Source: Planctomycetota bacterium
Lineage (GTDB): Bacteria; Planctomycetota; Brocadiia; SM23-32; JAKLEA01
Assembly: GCA_022711755.1 (NCBI GenBank)
Contig: JAKLEA010000003.1
Coordinates: forward strand, 124,001 to 188,000
Length of the DNA: 64,000 nt
Direction of reading: 5' to 3'
In this document: positions 52,727 through 61,884 of the stretch, in pieces
Layout of the letters: every line of letters begins with the position of its first letter
How positions within the stretch are numbered: position 1 is the stretch's first letter
The notes under the pieces: generated by a model
Told to the model about the DNA's origin: nothing
The model's database searches: none
What the model saw: the letters and a program-made list of their open reading frames with translations, nothing else
Position numbers and translations under genes: made by a program

Positions 52727-53995
52727 ATGAAACTTGTGATCTTCGAAGATCAGTCCTTTGACAATTTTTACCCGCTGACGTACCTGAGGCCCGTTTTCGA
52801 GCTTCGGTGCGGCGCAACGCTGCTGATGGAGAAGATGCGGCGGCTGCACCCCGGCGCGGAAGCGGTCTACTTCATGCGCGCCGCCCTGCGGGACACGTTC
52901 CTTCAGCGTTACCCCGGCGCGCGCGTCAACGACCTTGACGCCATCAGGTCGGATGATTGCCTGTTCGCAAACGGGCGGCTCCTTCTTGCTGCCACAGCGC
53001 TGCCGGGCGGTCCCTCCGCCGTCTGTATGGCGGGAGATCAGGTTGCGTTCGCGCGGGCGGACAAGGCAACGCTGAACTCCGGCGCCGCGGCGCAGGCCGC
53101 GACTCTGGAAGACCTGCTTGCGGTCCTGAAGGGGCTCCCTCAGGCCGATCTCCCCGCGGACGCGCACATGATCGGGTATCCGTGGGACCTTGTGCATCAC
53201 AACGCGGACGCCATTCGAGCGGACTTTGCGGCGGCAGGCAAGCGCGGAGTCGAGGGCCAGAAGGCTCTGCAGGCGGTCATTTACGGCGATCCGGAGCGCG
53301 TCTACATCGCCCCGGGGGCCGAGATCCATCCGCTGGCGGTCATTGACGTCAAGGGCGGACCGGTGACGATTGACGCCGGGGCGGAGGTTCATCCGTTCAC
53401 GCGCATCGAGGGCCCGACCTACATCGGCAAGAAGACCATCCTCTTCGGCGCGAAGGTGCGAGAGGGGACCAGCATCGGCCCGATGTGCAGGATCGGCGGC
53501 GAGGTGGAGGAAAGCATCGTCCACGGCTGCTCGAACAAGTACCATGACGGGTTCCTGGGCCACGCCTACGTCTGCGAATGGGTCAACCTGGGCGCGCTGA
53601 CTACCAACAGCGACCTCAAGAACGACTACACCAACGTGGAGGTCTACGTGAAGGGCCAGTTGACCGACACAGGCATGAACAAGGTCGGCTCATTCATCGG
53701 CGATCACACAAAGACGAGTATCGGCGTCCTGTTCAACACCGGCACAGTCGTCGGGATGATGACGAACGTGGTTAACACCGGCGGCATCTGCCCGAAGCTG
53801 ATACCGAGTTTCTGTCTGCACTACGGCAAGCCAATGAAGGGATTCGGCTTCAAAAGCATGGTTGACACGGCGCGGATAAGCATGAGCCGTCGCAAGGCGG
53901 TCATGACGGAGGCCGATCTGGAGCTGCTGAAATACGCGTTTGAGATTGCAAAGCCCGAACGCGACGCGATGATAAAGAAAGCGCGCAAGGGATAG
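52727..53995 (+). CDS. Alternative GlmU-family sugar nucleotidyltransferase/acetyltransferase
   Basis: A 422-residue protein of the alternative bacterial GlmU group. GGAGG 8 nt before the ATG at 52727 (MKLVIFEDQSFDNFYPLTYLRP) fixes the start. The N-terminal half is a degenerate nucleotidyltransferase (YLRPVFELRCGATLLMEK, FANGRLLL); the C-terminal half is a left-handed beta-helix with hexapeptide repeats (PVTIDAGAEVHPFTRIEGPTYIGKKTILFGAKV...SIGPMCRIGG). It should make UDP-N-acetylglucosamine from glucosamine-1-phosphate, acetyl-CoA and UTP. Its place after nagB and pta fits an amino-sugar and acetyl-CoA switch. Confidence 0.88.
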   Translation: MKLVIFEDQSFDNFYPLTYLRPVFELRCGATLLMEKMRRLHPGAEAVYFMRAALRDTFLQRYPGARVNDLDAIRSDDCLFANGRLLLAATALPGGPSAVCMAGDQVAFARADKATLNSGAAAQAATLEDLLAVLKGLPQADLPADAHMIGYPWDLVHHNADAIRADFAAAGKRGVEGQKALQAVIYGDPERVYIAPGAEIHPLAVIDVKGGPVTIDAGAEVHPFTRIEGPTYIGKKTILFGAKVREGTSIGPMCRIGGEVEESIVHGCSNKYHDGFLGHAYVCEWVNLGALTTNSDLKNDYTNVEVYVKGQLTDTGMNKVGSFIGDHTKTSIGVLFNTGTVVGMMTNVVNTGGICPKLIPSFCLHYGKPMKGFGFKSMVDTARISMSRRKAVMTEADLELLKYAFEIAKPERDAMIKKARKG

Positions 53996-54045
53996 CGGTT
54001 CGAGACTGAAACATCATCCGGCAACGGAATTACGAAGGAGACAGC

Positions 54046-54297
54046 ATGTCGGACAGGATTAAAGAAGGCGTGATAAAGGTCGTGTGCGAGACGTTGAAGG
54101 TTGACGAGGCGGACGTGACGCTTGAGTCGAGATTCGTTGATGATCTCGGCGCGGACTCGCTCAAGAGTCTGGAGCTTGTTGCCGGATTCGAAGAGGAATT
54201 CGACATCGAGATGGAAGAAGAGGCCGCTCTGAGCGTCAAGACGGTCGGCGACGCGGTCACGTTCATCAGCAAGGTGGTCAAGGAACAGCACGGCTAG
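54046..54297 (+). CDS. Acyl carrier protein
   Basis: An 83-residue acidic four-helix protein. The phosphopantetheine site is the Ser of GADSLKSLEL (near residue 38). AAGGAG precedes the ATG. It differs a little from canonical AcpP (KSLELV in place of DTVELV), and no fatty-acid synthesis gene is beside it, so it could be a specialised carrier. It lies 50 nt after the GlmU-type gene. Confidence 0.92.
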   Translation: MSDRIKEGVIKVVCETLKVDEADVTLESRFVDDLGADSLKSLELVAGFEEEFDIEMEEEAALSVKTVGDAVTFISKVVKEQHG

Positions 54298-54456
54298 GCG
54301 GCGTTCGCGGACTTTAACCGACGCGGCGCTTTGGAGTGACACTCGTTTTGGAGTACGGCGGCTGCGCGCCGGAACAGCGCGTCGCCGCTTTAGTGGCCGA
54401 GACTCGACTCCGCCAGAGATCGCGTCGTCAAATCGGCGGCGCGCATCGTCAAGCCG

Positions 54457-55314
54457 ATGCGCGAGAAAAGCGCAGTCATGCCTGCGCAATCCAAAGGCGC
54501 GCCACCGTCGGGGGAACTGCGGGGCGATATGGCCGGGGCCGGACAAGCTACTGGGACGGGAGCTTGCGACGCAGGGATTGTCTGCCGCTCGTTGAATAAA
54601 AAATACGGCTCCATCTTCGCCCTCCGGGACGTCTCGCTGAGCGCGCCGCGAGGATGCTTTGCCTCCATTATCGGGCGTTCAGGAGCGGGTAAGAGCACGC
54701 TGCTTGAGGCGATTGCGGGGTTGCTCGATCCTGACGGAGGCGATATCGAGCTGGCGGGCCGGACGGTATTCAGCGCGGCATGCCGCATTCCGCCGCACAA
54801 GCGCAATGTCGGCATGGTATTCGAAGACCTCGGACTCTGGAACCACCTCACGGTAAGAAAGCACGTCGAACTCCCGACAAGGAAGCGGGGCGGGGCTGAT
54901 GGAGCAAGCGCCGCCGATGAGATAATTGCCGGCCTTGACCTGAAAGAGGTGGCGGGCAGGCGTCCGGGGGAGTTGTCCGCCGGGCAGCGCAGGCGATGCG
55001 CAATTGCGCGCGCTCTGGCCTGCCGCCCCGAAATACTCCTGCTGGACGAGCCGCTCGGCGAATTTGATCCCCCTGGGCGCCGCGCCGTCGGCAGGTTGAT
55101 CCGGCAATGGCACGAAAGGCTGGCCCTGACCACGCTGATGGTTACACACCACGTCGAAGACGCGCTGGGGTTGAGCGATTACATTGCGGTGATGGATAGC
55201 GGGGCGATTCTGCAATCCGGCGCGCCTGAGGAGGTTCATTCCAGACCGTCATGCGAGGCGGTTGCTTCGCTTCTGGACGCGGACTTCCCGCAAGGCGGGA
55301 CCCGGCGGGATTGA
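54457..55314 (+). CDS. Lone ABC ATPase, PotA/FbpC-like, with Q-loop Gln replaced by Glu
   Basis: A 285-residue nucleotide-binding protein without a membrane partner nearby. Walker A is GRSGAGKST, signature LSAGQRRR, Walker B ILLLDEPLGEFDP and the switch VTHHVEDA. The Q-loop, normally VGMVFQ, reads VGMVFEDLGLW, which is unusual. The sequence after the switch (DYIAVMDSGAILQSGAPEEVH) resembles importers for polyamines, iron or sugars. The first 36 residues are not part of the fold, so a start further in is possible. It might serve the importer at 9-12 kb, but the distance makes this only a guess. Confidence 0.85.
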   Translation: MREKSAVMPAQSKGAPPSGELRGDMAGAGQATGTGACDAGIVCRSLNKKYGSIFALRDVSLSAPRGCFASIIGRSGAGKSTLLEAIAGLLDPDGGDIELAGRTVFSAACRIPPHKRNVGMVFEDLGLWNHLTVRKHVELPTRKRGGADGASAADEIIAGLDLKEVAGRRPGELSAGQRRRCAIARALACRPEILLLDEPLGEFDPPGRRAVGRLIRQWHERLALTTLMVTHHVEDALGLSDYIAVMDSGAILQSGAPEEVHSRPSCEAVASLLDADFPQGGTRRD

Positions 55315-55419
55315 CCTCAAGGCCGGAGATTTTTCTGAAGAAACTGCGTTCTGTTGACGGCGAGACTCAATGTATAATTTGCCACGCAACAGTCTCTTCA
55401 GCATGGGAAGGAGAGAGCG

Positions 55420-57429
55420 ATGATGAAAGGGCTTCTTGTGAAGTCGGCTTTCCTTGGTCTTGCCCTTGCCGCGGCGCAGACCGGGGATGCCAATGGAGCG
55501 GAAAAGAGCAGCGCGTCCGGTTCCGTGAGCATTGACGTCACAAAAACCGGGGAGCCGATCTCGCAATACGTCTACGGCCAGTTCATCGAACATCTGGGGC
55601 GGTGCATCTACGGCGGCATCTGGGCTGAGATGCTTGAAGACCGCAAGTTCTATTTCCCCGTTGACGGCAAGCAGTCCGGCTGGAGCATGCACAGCGGAAA
55701 AAAAGTGTCGTGGGAGGGCGAGGGAGCGCCGTATGAGATTATCGTAGCCTCTCCCTGGCAGATTCTGGGGCCGGCAACGGCGGTTGCGATGAACACCGTT
55801 GAGCCGTTTGCGGGAAGTCATGACCCGGTCATCACGCTGGATGGGTCGGAGGCTCCGCGCGGAATATATCAGCCGCGCCTGGGCCTTCAGCTCGGCCGGC
55901 AGTACACGGGTTATGTCATTCTGAAGGCCTCGTCCGGCGTCCGGAGGGTTGAAGTCGCGCTCCAGTGGGGCGAAGGCGGAAAGGACGAGCAGGCGGCGAA
56001 GATAGAGTCCCCCGCCGACGCCTTCGCGAAACATGCCTTCTCCTTCACGTCCGGCGGGAATACGAATGACGGGAGGCTGGCGATTCGTTGTTATGGGGAG
56101 GGCAAGGTACGCATCGGCTCCGTTTCGCTGATGCCGGCGGACAACGTGGAGGGATTCCGAAAGGATACGCTTGCGTTGTTGCGCGAGTTGGATTCTCCGA
56201 TTTATCGCTGGCCGGGCGGGAATTTCGTAAGCGGTTATGACTGGCGGGACGGCGTCGGGGACAGGGATCGCCGGCCTCCGCGTAAGAATCCCGCGTGGAC
56301 CGGGCTTGAGCACAACGACGTCGGGATTCACGAGTACATGCGATTCTGTGAACTTGTCGAGGCCGAGCCTTTCATAGCGTTGAACACCGGTCTTGGGGAC
56401 GCCGCTTCCGCCGCGGCGGAGGTGGAATACATAACGGGGCCGGCGGACAGCGCGGAGGGGGCGCGGCGCGCGGCGAACGGGCGCAAGGAGCCGTGGCGCG
56501 CGATCTGGTGGGCCGTGGGCAACGAGATGTACGGCAACTGGCAGCTCGGGCACATGCCGCTGGAGCAGTACGTCCAGAAGCACAACGAGGTGGTTGAGAA
56601 GATCCGAGCGGCGTCCCCGCAGGCGAAGTGCATTGCGGTGGGGAACGCCGGGCCGTGGAGCAAGGCCATGCTGGAGAATTGCTCCGGGCACATGGAGCTT
56701 ATCAGCGAACACCTCTATTGGCAGCGCAAGGAGAACGTCAGGGAACATGTTCAGGTTGCCGTTGATCAAATCCAGAGGCTGGCGGACACGCACCGCGGTT
56801 ACAGGCAGACGTTGAGTGCGCTGAACGGGAAGGACATTCGTATCTCGCTGGACGAGTGGAATTACTGGTACGGCCCCAATCTTTACGGGGAAATTGGTGT
56901 GCGCTACTTCATGCGCGACGCGCTGGGCATCGCGGCGGGCTTTCATGCCATGTTCAGGAACAGCGATCTGTATTTCATGGCGAATTATGCCCAGACCGTC
57001 AACGTCATTGGAGCGATAAAGACCACGAAGACGGGGGCGTTCCTGGAGACGACGGGGCACGTGCTGAAGCTCTACCGGCACAACTTCGGGACGATTCCGG
57101 TTGCCGTCGGTGAGAATGTGAAGGGATTGGACGTCGCCGCCGCATGGACTCAGGATCGAAAGATTCTGACGCTATCGGCGGTGAACACGACCAGGGAGAA
57201 AATTGAGCTTGATCTCAATGTGACGGGATTGGCACTGCCGGAAAAGGCCGACGGGTGGACGATTCAGCATGATGATCCGGACGCGTTCAACGACGAGAAC
57301 AATCCGGACACTGTGACGGCGAAGGAGACGACGGCGAGTTTGGAGGGCGGACGATTGACGCTCAAGCCGTACAGCGTGACATTGCTACGGATTCCGGTCG
57401 GAGCAGACACCCAGACACAGGGCAGATAG
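55420..57429 (+). CDS. Secreted alpha-L-arabinofuranosidase (GH51)
   Basis: A 669-residue glycoside hydrolase with a signal peptide (residues 1-26). It has the GH51 N-terminal part (QYVYGQFIEHLGRCIYGGIWAEML), a carbohydrate-binding-like insert (about 110-240), then the catalytic barrel: acid/base Glu in WWAVGNEMYGNW and nucleophile Glu in ISLDEWNYWYG. The C-terminal beta domain ends LTLKPYSVTLLRIP. It removes arabinose side chains from arabinan or arabinoxylan outside the cytoplasm. GGAAGGAGAG precedes the ATG; a TATAAT is found at 55373-55378, without a good -35. Confidence 0.94.
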   Translation: MMKGLLVKSAFLGLALAAAQTGDANGAEKSSASGSVSIDVTKTGEPISQYVYGQFIEHLGRCIYGGIWAEMLEDRKFYFPVDGKQSGWSMHSGKKVSWEGEGAPYEIIVASPWQILGPATAVAMNTVEPFAGSHDPVITLDGSEAPRGIYQPRLGLQLGRQYTGYVILKASSGVRRVEVALQWGEGGKDEQAAKIESPADAFAKHAFSFTSGGNTNDGRLAIRCYGEGKVRIGSVSLMPADNVEGFRKDTLALLRELDSPIYRWPGGNFVSGYDWRDGVGDRDRRPPRKNPAWTGLEHNDVGIHEYMRFCELVEAEPFIALNTGLGDAASAAAEVEYITGPADSAEGARRAANGRKEPWRAIWWAVGNEMYGNWQLGHMPLEQYVQKHNEVVEKIRAASPQAKCIAVGNAGPWSKAMLENCSGHMELISEHLYWQRKENVREHVQVAVDQIQRLADTHRGYRQTLSALNGKDIRISLDEWNYWYGPNLYGEIGVRYFMRDALGIAAGFHAMFRNSDLYFMANYAQTVNVIGAIKTTKTGAFLETTGHVLKLYRHNFGTIPVAVGENVKGLDVAAAWTQDRKILTLSAVNTTREKIELDLNVTGLALPEKADGWTIQHDDPDAFNDENNPDTVTAKETTASLEGGRLTLKPYSVTLLRIPVGADTQTQGR

Positions 57430-57540
57430 CATCCTCTCCGGACGAATGAGGGGCAGTTGTTGATAATACTCACCCGCTGGACAGGTACGGCGGGCGCTGT
57501 GTATTGCTCTCGCATAACGGAAAAGGAGTGATTACAGGCC

Positions 57541-57569
57541 TTGACAAGAATACGGGAGAAGCGTACATT
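57541..57569 (+). promoter_or_regulatory. Sigma-70-type promoter of the RIC/ScdA gene
   Basis: TTGACA (57541-57546), 17-bp spacer, TACATT (57564-57569), about 50 bp before the start codon. The match to consensus is good (6/6 and 5/6 apart from one C). Confidence 0.7.
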
Positions 57570-57619
57570 GATTCTGGACGTAATTAGTCTACTATTACTC
57601 TTGAGGAAAGGAGCATAAA

Positions 57620-58372
57620 ATGGACAAGGCCATTCAGATCGAAGAGAAGGAAACGGTCGGGAGCATTGCTGTCCGAAGCAACCGCGCCAGGAAGGCGCTC
57701 GAAGACCTCGGTATTGATTATTGCTGCGGGGGAAACATCTCGCTGGCGGAGGCGGCCCGCAAGGCAGGCATCAAACAGTATGAGCTTGTTGACCGGCTGG
57801 CCGTGGAATTGGCAAAATCCGAAGCTGCCGATGCTGAAGAACGGGAGTGGACAGTCGCGCCGCCGGAAGACTTGATCGAATACGTCCTGTCCGCGCATCA
57901 CGCCTATATGAAAACCGTCCTGCCCAGGATCAAGTCTTTGCTGGAAAGGGTGCTGCGCGCTCACGGACCGGCGCATGGCGACGTTCTGACACCGCTGGAC
58001 CGCATCTTCCGGAGGTTGTCCGCCGAAATCACCGAGCATCTCTACAAGGAAGAGGAAATACTCTTCCCCCTCATGCGCAGGGAGGCGGAGGCCGCCCACA
58101 GCGGCAAGGCTAGGCCGTTCTGCCCGTGCGGGACCGTCGCCAATCCCATCCGCCAGATGCAGTTCGAGCATGACAACGCCGGAGAAGCGCTGAGGCGGAT
58201 GCGCGATATCACGCACGGTTACGCCCTCCCGCCGGATGCCTGCCCATCCTTCAAGGCGCTCTACGATGAACTGCAAGCGATGGAGAAAGACCTGCATGAG
58301 CACATACACTTGGAGAACAACATCCTTTTCCCGCGGGCCGAAAGGCTTGAGGAGACGTTCTCCGGGCGTTAG
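57620..58372 (+). CDS. Iron-sulfur cluster repair di-iron protein (RIC/ScdA/YtfE)
   Basis: A 250-residue protein. Residues 8-60 are the DUF542 domain with the Cys pair in LEDLGIDYCCGGNISLAEA. Residues about 85-240 are a hemerythrin-like di-iron domain with spaced His/Glu ligands: SAHHAYMKTVLPRI, ITEHLYKEEEILFPLM, FEHDNAGEAL, LHEHIHLENNILFPR. It helps repair Fe-S clusters after nitrosative or oxidative damage. AAAGGAG precedes the ATG. The flavodiiron gene follows, giving an O2/NO defence pair. Confidence 0.94.
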   Translation: MDKAIQIEEKETVGSIAVRSNRARKALEDLGIDYCCGGNISLAEAARKAGIKQYELVDRLAVELAKSEAADAEEREWTVAPPEDLIEYVLSAHHAYMKTVLPRIKSLLERVLRAHGPAHGDVLTPLDRIFRRLSAEITEHLYKEEEILFPLMRREAEAAHSGKARPFCPCGTVANPIRQMQFEHDNAGEALRRMRDITHGYALPPDACPSFKALYDELQAMEKDLHEHIHLENNILFPRAERLEETFSGR

Positions 58373-58441
58373 AGTTGAGAGTCATCGGTCAGAAAAGGCT
58401 CGGTTGTTGAAAAGCAGCCTTCCCGGCTGCGATGAAACGGG

Positions 58442-58470
58442 GCAAGCGAGACGCCTGCGTCACAATTCGA
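58442..58470. repeat. Second copy of the GCAGGCG..GACGCCTGCG repeat
   Basis: GCAAGCGAGACGCCTGCG (58442-58459), then TCACAATTCGA, agrees closely with 19079-19106. A small hairpin AGCAGCC/GGCTGC-type unit (about 58413-58430) stands just before it. Confidence 0.55.
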
Positions 58471-58512
58471 GACCGGGCCAGAAAGATACGGAACGCAGAG
58501 GGAGAAACAGCC

Positions 58513-59703
58513 ATGACCGCCGAGATCGCAAAAAACGTCCATTGGGTCGGAGTCGCGGACTGGGCATTACGCAAGTTCCACGGCCATGAACTCTCAACCC
58601 ACAGGGGGACTACCTACAATGCCTATCTCATCCTCGATGAGAAAAAAGCGCTGGTTGACACCGTCTGGACGCCTTTCCAAGATCAGTTGATCGAGAACAT
58701 CCGGGCGGTCATTAATCCGGCGGAGCTGGACTACGTTGTGGCGAATCACTCGGAGATTGACCATGCCGGCGGGCTTGATGCCGTGCTTCGTTACGCGCCG
58801 AAGGCGACCGTCGTCGTCTCCAAGCGAGGCATGTCGAGCGTCAAGGGGCACTTCCATAAGGACTGGAACTTCAAATCCGTCGTCACCGGCGACAGGATCA
58901 GGCTCGGCAGGAACGAGCTTGTATTCGTAGAGGCCCCGATGCTCCACTGGCCTGACAGCATGTTCACATATCTGACCGGGCTGAACGTGTTGATGCCAAA
59001 CGACGCGTTCGGCCAGCATTACGCGACGAGCGCGCGCTTCAATGACCATGTTGACCAGACGGCTCTTTACGAGGAGGCGTTGAAGTATTACGCCAACATT
59101 CTTACGCCCTTCAGCGCGCTGGTCGCAAAGAAGATTGAAGAGATTCTTGCGCTGGGCCTGCCGGTTGACATGATCGCGCCCAGCCACGGCGTCATATGGC
59201 GCGACAATCCCCTCCAGATAGTGGAGAAGTACCGCGATTGGGCGGCCCAGACGCCGCAGAAGAGCACCGTTATCATCTACGATACGATGTGGGAGGGAAC
59301 CCGCCGCATGGCCGAGGCGATCGGTGACGGGCTTGCGGCAAAAGGCGTTCCTTACAGAATATTCCATGCCGCGACGTCGGATCGCAACGACGTCATAACG
59401 GAGGTATTCAAGGCAAAAGCCGTGCTGCTCGGTTCCCCGACCTTCAACAAGGGATTGCTGCCGACGTTGTGGCCAATCCTGGCGGACCTCAAGGGGCTGT
59501 CCTTCAAAAACAAGACGGGCGCGGCCTTCGGCACATACGGATGGAGCGGGGAGAGCCTGGCCATACTGGAAAAACATCTCCAGGATTGCGGCATCCCGAT
59601 CGCAGCTCCTGGTGTCAGGGCAATGTGGCAGCCGGGAGGCGAGGATTTGCAGAAATGCGCCAGGCTCGGCGAGCAGGTGGCTGAGACAATATTGGGCGGA
59701 TGA
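58513..59703 (+). CDS. Flavodiiron protein (FprA-type O2/NO reductase)
   Basis: A 396-residue protein. The ATG at 58513 (MTAEIAKNVHWVGVADWALR) follows GGAG by 8 nt; the open frame before it runs through the repeat. Residues about 30-240 are the beta-lactamase-fold di-iron domain: HSEIDHAGG, then PMLHWPDSM, PNDAFGQH and SHG. Residues about 250-396 are a flavodoxin domain with an FMN loop (YDTMWEGTRRMAEAI). It reduces O2 to water or NO to N2O in anaerobes. Together with the RIC gene upstream it protects the oxygen-sensitive enzymes of the genome. No rubredoxin is fused. Confidence 0.95.
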   Translation: MTAEIAKNVHWVGVADWALRKFHGHELSTHRGTTYNAYLILDEKKALVDTVWTPFQDQLIENIRAVINPAELDYVVANHSEIDHAGGLDAVLRYAPKATVVVSKRGMSSVKGHFHKDWNFKSVVTGDRIRLGRNELVFVEAPMLHWPDSMFTYLTGLNVLMPNDAFGQHYATSARFNDHVDQTALYEEALKYYANILTPFSALVAKKIEEILALGLPVDMIAPSHGVIWRDNPLQIVEKYRDWAAQTPQKSTVIIYDTMWEGTRRMAEAIGDGLAAKGVPYRIFHAATSDRNDVITEVFKAKAVLLGSPTFNKGLLPTLWPILADLKGLSFKNKTGAAFGTYGWSGESLAILEKHLQDCGIPIAAPGVRAMWQPGGEDLQKCARLGEQVAETILGG

Positions 59704-59772
59704 CGGACGCGGACAGGAACGGCGGCGCGGGCGCAAGACCAGTCAGTCTCGCACACCCGGTTGAGCCGAACG

Positions 59773-60825
59773 TCACTTCTCCTGCGGCGCGACTTGCATT
59801 TGTTGCCAGTTTCCGTTGAGCGTCCTGCCCGGCTCGAAATTCGCGTCGTCCGTCAGAATATACCTCCCCTGCCCGTCCGCCCAGACGTTCTTGTAATCGT
59901 TCGGAAGCGTGACTTTCTCGTCACTGCCCGGAAGGGAATACTCCTCCTCTCCCCTGAGGACCTTGCCGAATTCCCGGATGATGTAATCGTTCGTCTTGCG
60001 CCGGTTGGCGTTCATCTCCTCCTGTATCCGGTTGCACTCGCGCATGGTGTCAACCACGATCTGCCCGCGTTTGGCCTGCCCCTGTATCTCCTTGAGAACC
60101 CACTGCGGATCAGGCTGTGTGGAGCGTATGCAGGTCGTGAAAACCGGATCAAGCGCGTCGTATTCGCCCTCCGGGGCGCGGGCGCTGATCGTCAGCATGT
60201 TAGACCAGATCACGTCCTGGGGATCCGCCATTTTGATGTAGCGGACAACAGTGAAGAAGCGCTCCCTGATTTCCTTGCCTTTCAGCTTGTAAATGACCGT
60301 GATCAGCGCGGCTTCATGCTCCATGGCCATCATGCCGGGTATATAAATGGCTTCTTGCTGATAAATCTTTGTTATCCCGGGAAGCGGCTTCCTGTCCGTC
60401 ACTCTGACTGGGCCGATGGAGTTCCGGTAAAAGGGGACGAGCAGCTTTTCGAGGAAGTCGGACGCGCTGAAACGGGCCTTGACGATCATGCCGTTGTAAT
60501 TGTGCCCGTCGGGAAACTGGTAGATTGTTCCCGGCCCCTGCGTATAGAACCAGGTCTCCGGATAGAAGCGGATTTCGGCCATGTCGTCGGGGCGGAAGGT
60601 CCGGAAATTGAACTTGGCGACGATCATATTGGCGGCGCCGGCGTTGGGGTTCGTCTCGCGATAGATGCCGCCCTCGACCTTCCATCCCTGCGGGATGAGC
60701 ATGTCGAACGCGCCCTCGGTCTTGTCTCGATACTTCTGGAATGCTATCTGCGGTTTGGCCAGGGCCGCCGACGCGGAGAGCAGCAAGGCGGCGGTCAGGA
60801 AGGCGATTAACTGAGTCCTCAGCAT
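59773..60825 (-). CDS. Exported hypothetical protein
   Basis: A 350-residue protein with a signal peptide (MLRTQLIAFLTAALLLSASAALA). The start at 60825 follows GGAGGA by 8 nt; the frame upstream is not protein-like. The mature part has two regions: about 25-215 (EGAFDMLIPQGWKVEGG, a beta-rich domain of the kind seen in PsbP-like or DUF1795-type proteins), and a C-terminal part with NGNWQQMQVAPQEK. I do not recognise a named family; the GAFDMLIPQGWKVEGGI pattern and the later SARAPEGEYDALDPVF suggest a domain for fitting lipids or small ligands, but no function can be assigned. Confidence 0.7.
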   Translation of the reverse strand: MLRTQLIAFLTAALLLSASAALAKPQIAFQKYRDKTEGAFDMLIPQGWKVEGGIYRETNPNAGAANMIVAKFNFRTFRPDDMAEIRFYPETWFYTQGPGTIYQFPDGHNYNGMIVKARFSASDFLEKLLVPFYRNSIGPVRVTDRKPLPGITKIYQQEAIYIPGMMAMEHEAALITVIYKLKGKEIRERFFTVVRYIKMADPQDVIWSNMLTISARAPEGEYDALDPVFTTCIRSTQPDPQWVLKEIQGQAKRGQIVVDTMRECNRIQEEMNANRRKTNDYIIREFGKVLRGEEEYSLPGSDEKVTLPNDYKNVWADGQGRYILTDDANFEPGRTLNGNWQQMQVAPQEK

Positions 60826-60898
60826 AAAGTTATTCCTCCGAGCAGAACGGGGCCGGCGGAAAGCAAGGCATTGCGCAAGCACATTATTTACCCTTGTT

Positions 60899-60955
60899 TC
60901 CCCTCATCCGTCGCGCCGGTCACGGCGCGCCACCTTCTCCCGAGGGAGAAGGAGA
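60899..60955. repeat. REP-like palindrome
   Basis: CCCTCATCCGTCGCGCCG, then CGGCGCGCCAC and a perfect CTTCTCCC/GGGAGAAG hairpin. It is the same family as the element inside the DUF58 gene at 35339-35403. Confidence 0.6.
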
Positions 60956-61017
60956 AATATGTCTATGGGGGAGAAGGGAAACATGTCTGAGAATACCGCA
61001 CATGGCGATAAATGGCT

Positions 61018-61845
61018 TCATGTGTGAGACGCCGCCTTCTCGCACTTCCTCATGTATTCCAGACTCTGCTGGGCGATTGTCACGGGATCGGGTTTGTAGT
61101 CGAAAACCTCGACGCTGACCCATCCGGCGTATTCCGTTTCCTTCAACGCCTTGAAGATTGGGACGAAGTCCGTGTCGCCGAATCCCGGACCGCGCCGGTT
61201 GGCGTCATTGGCGTGGAAATGACCCGTGATGTGCGCGAACCTTCGTATCAGTTCCGGAGTTGGCGTTTTCTCCGACGCCATCGCCTTGACGTCGAGGTGC
61301 AGCCTGAAGTTCGGATGCGCCACCATTTCGACAAGACCGGCTCCTTCCGCCGCAGTCTGGACGAAGTTCGTCTCCGCCGGCGCGAGAGGCTCCATGCAGA
61401 TCACGCTTCCCGCCTCCGCAATCCTATCAATGACGGATCGGAACGTCTCCGCCGCCCATCGCCATGCGTCGTCCGGCTTTACGCCCTCCAGAACGTCGCG
61501 CTGCTTCGGGCTGCCGAAGACCATGACGCCCCCGCCGAGCAGGGAATTCGCCTTCGCCAGCGCGACGAGGTATTCCCCGGTGGCTTTTCTGACCTTCGGG
61601 TCGGGGTGCGTCAGGTGGAAGCCTTCCGTCTTTGCCAGCAACCAATGAAGGCCAACTACCTTGATACCGGACTTGGCGGCTGTTTCGGCGATGTCGCGAA
61701 GTTTCGCTTCAGGCACGCGGCGGATGTCCGTATCGAGCGTGAATGGCGCGAGCTCCAGCCCCGTGTAGCCGATCTCGGCGACTTTGCGGATGATGTCCCG
61801 GATGTCCCATCCCTCAAAGGTTTCGTTGCATATGGCGTATTTCAT
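61018..61845 (-). CDS. Sugar phosphate isomerase/epimerase (xylose-isomerase-like TIM barrel)
   Basis: A 275-residue TIM-barrel protein (AP endonuclease 2 family). The start at 61845 (MKYAICNETFEGWDIRDIIRK) follows AAGGAA by 5 nt. The open frame before it runs into tRNA-Cys and is not coding. Metal-ligand positions fit the family: YTGLELAPF, HWLLAKTEGFH, ICMEPLAP (Glu), RLHLDVKAM (Asp), GHFHANDANRRGPG (His/Asp), and WVSVEVFDY (Glu). It probably epimerises or isomerises a keto sugar. It lies 40 nt downstream of the tRNA, in the same direction. Confidence 0.85.
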   Translation of the reverse strand: MKYAICNETFEGWDIRDIIRKVAEIGYTGLELAPFTLDTDIRRVPEAKLRDIAETAAKSGIKVVGLHWLLAKTEGFHLTHPDPKVRKATGEYLVALAKANSLLGGGVMVFGSPKQRDVLEGVKPDDAWRWAAETFRSVIDRIAEAGSVICMEPLAPAETNFVQTAAEGAGLVEMVAHPNFRLHLDVKAMASEKTPTPELIRRFAHITGHFHANDANRRGPGFGDTDFVPIFKALKETEYAGWVSVEVFDYKPDPVTIAQQSLEYMRKCEKAASHT

Positions 61846-61884
61846 GGAAATTCCTTCCGAATGTCGTATTGACGGGGGGCGGGA

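Noticed and set aside
55373..55378. TATAAT as promoter of the GH51 gene with TTGACG upstream
   Set aside because: The spacer is 13 bp, too short for a standard sigma-70 promoter.
55249..57081. 610-codon minus-strand ORF antisense to the GH51 gene
   Set aside because: Shadow of the plus-strand glycosidase, with low-complexity Arg/Val/Pro-rich content.
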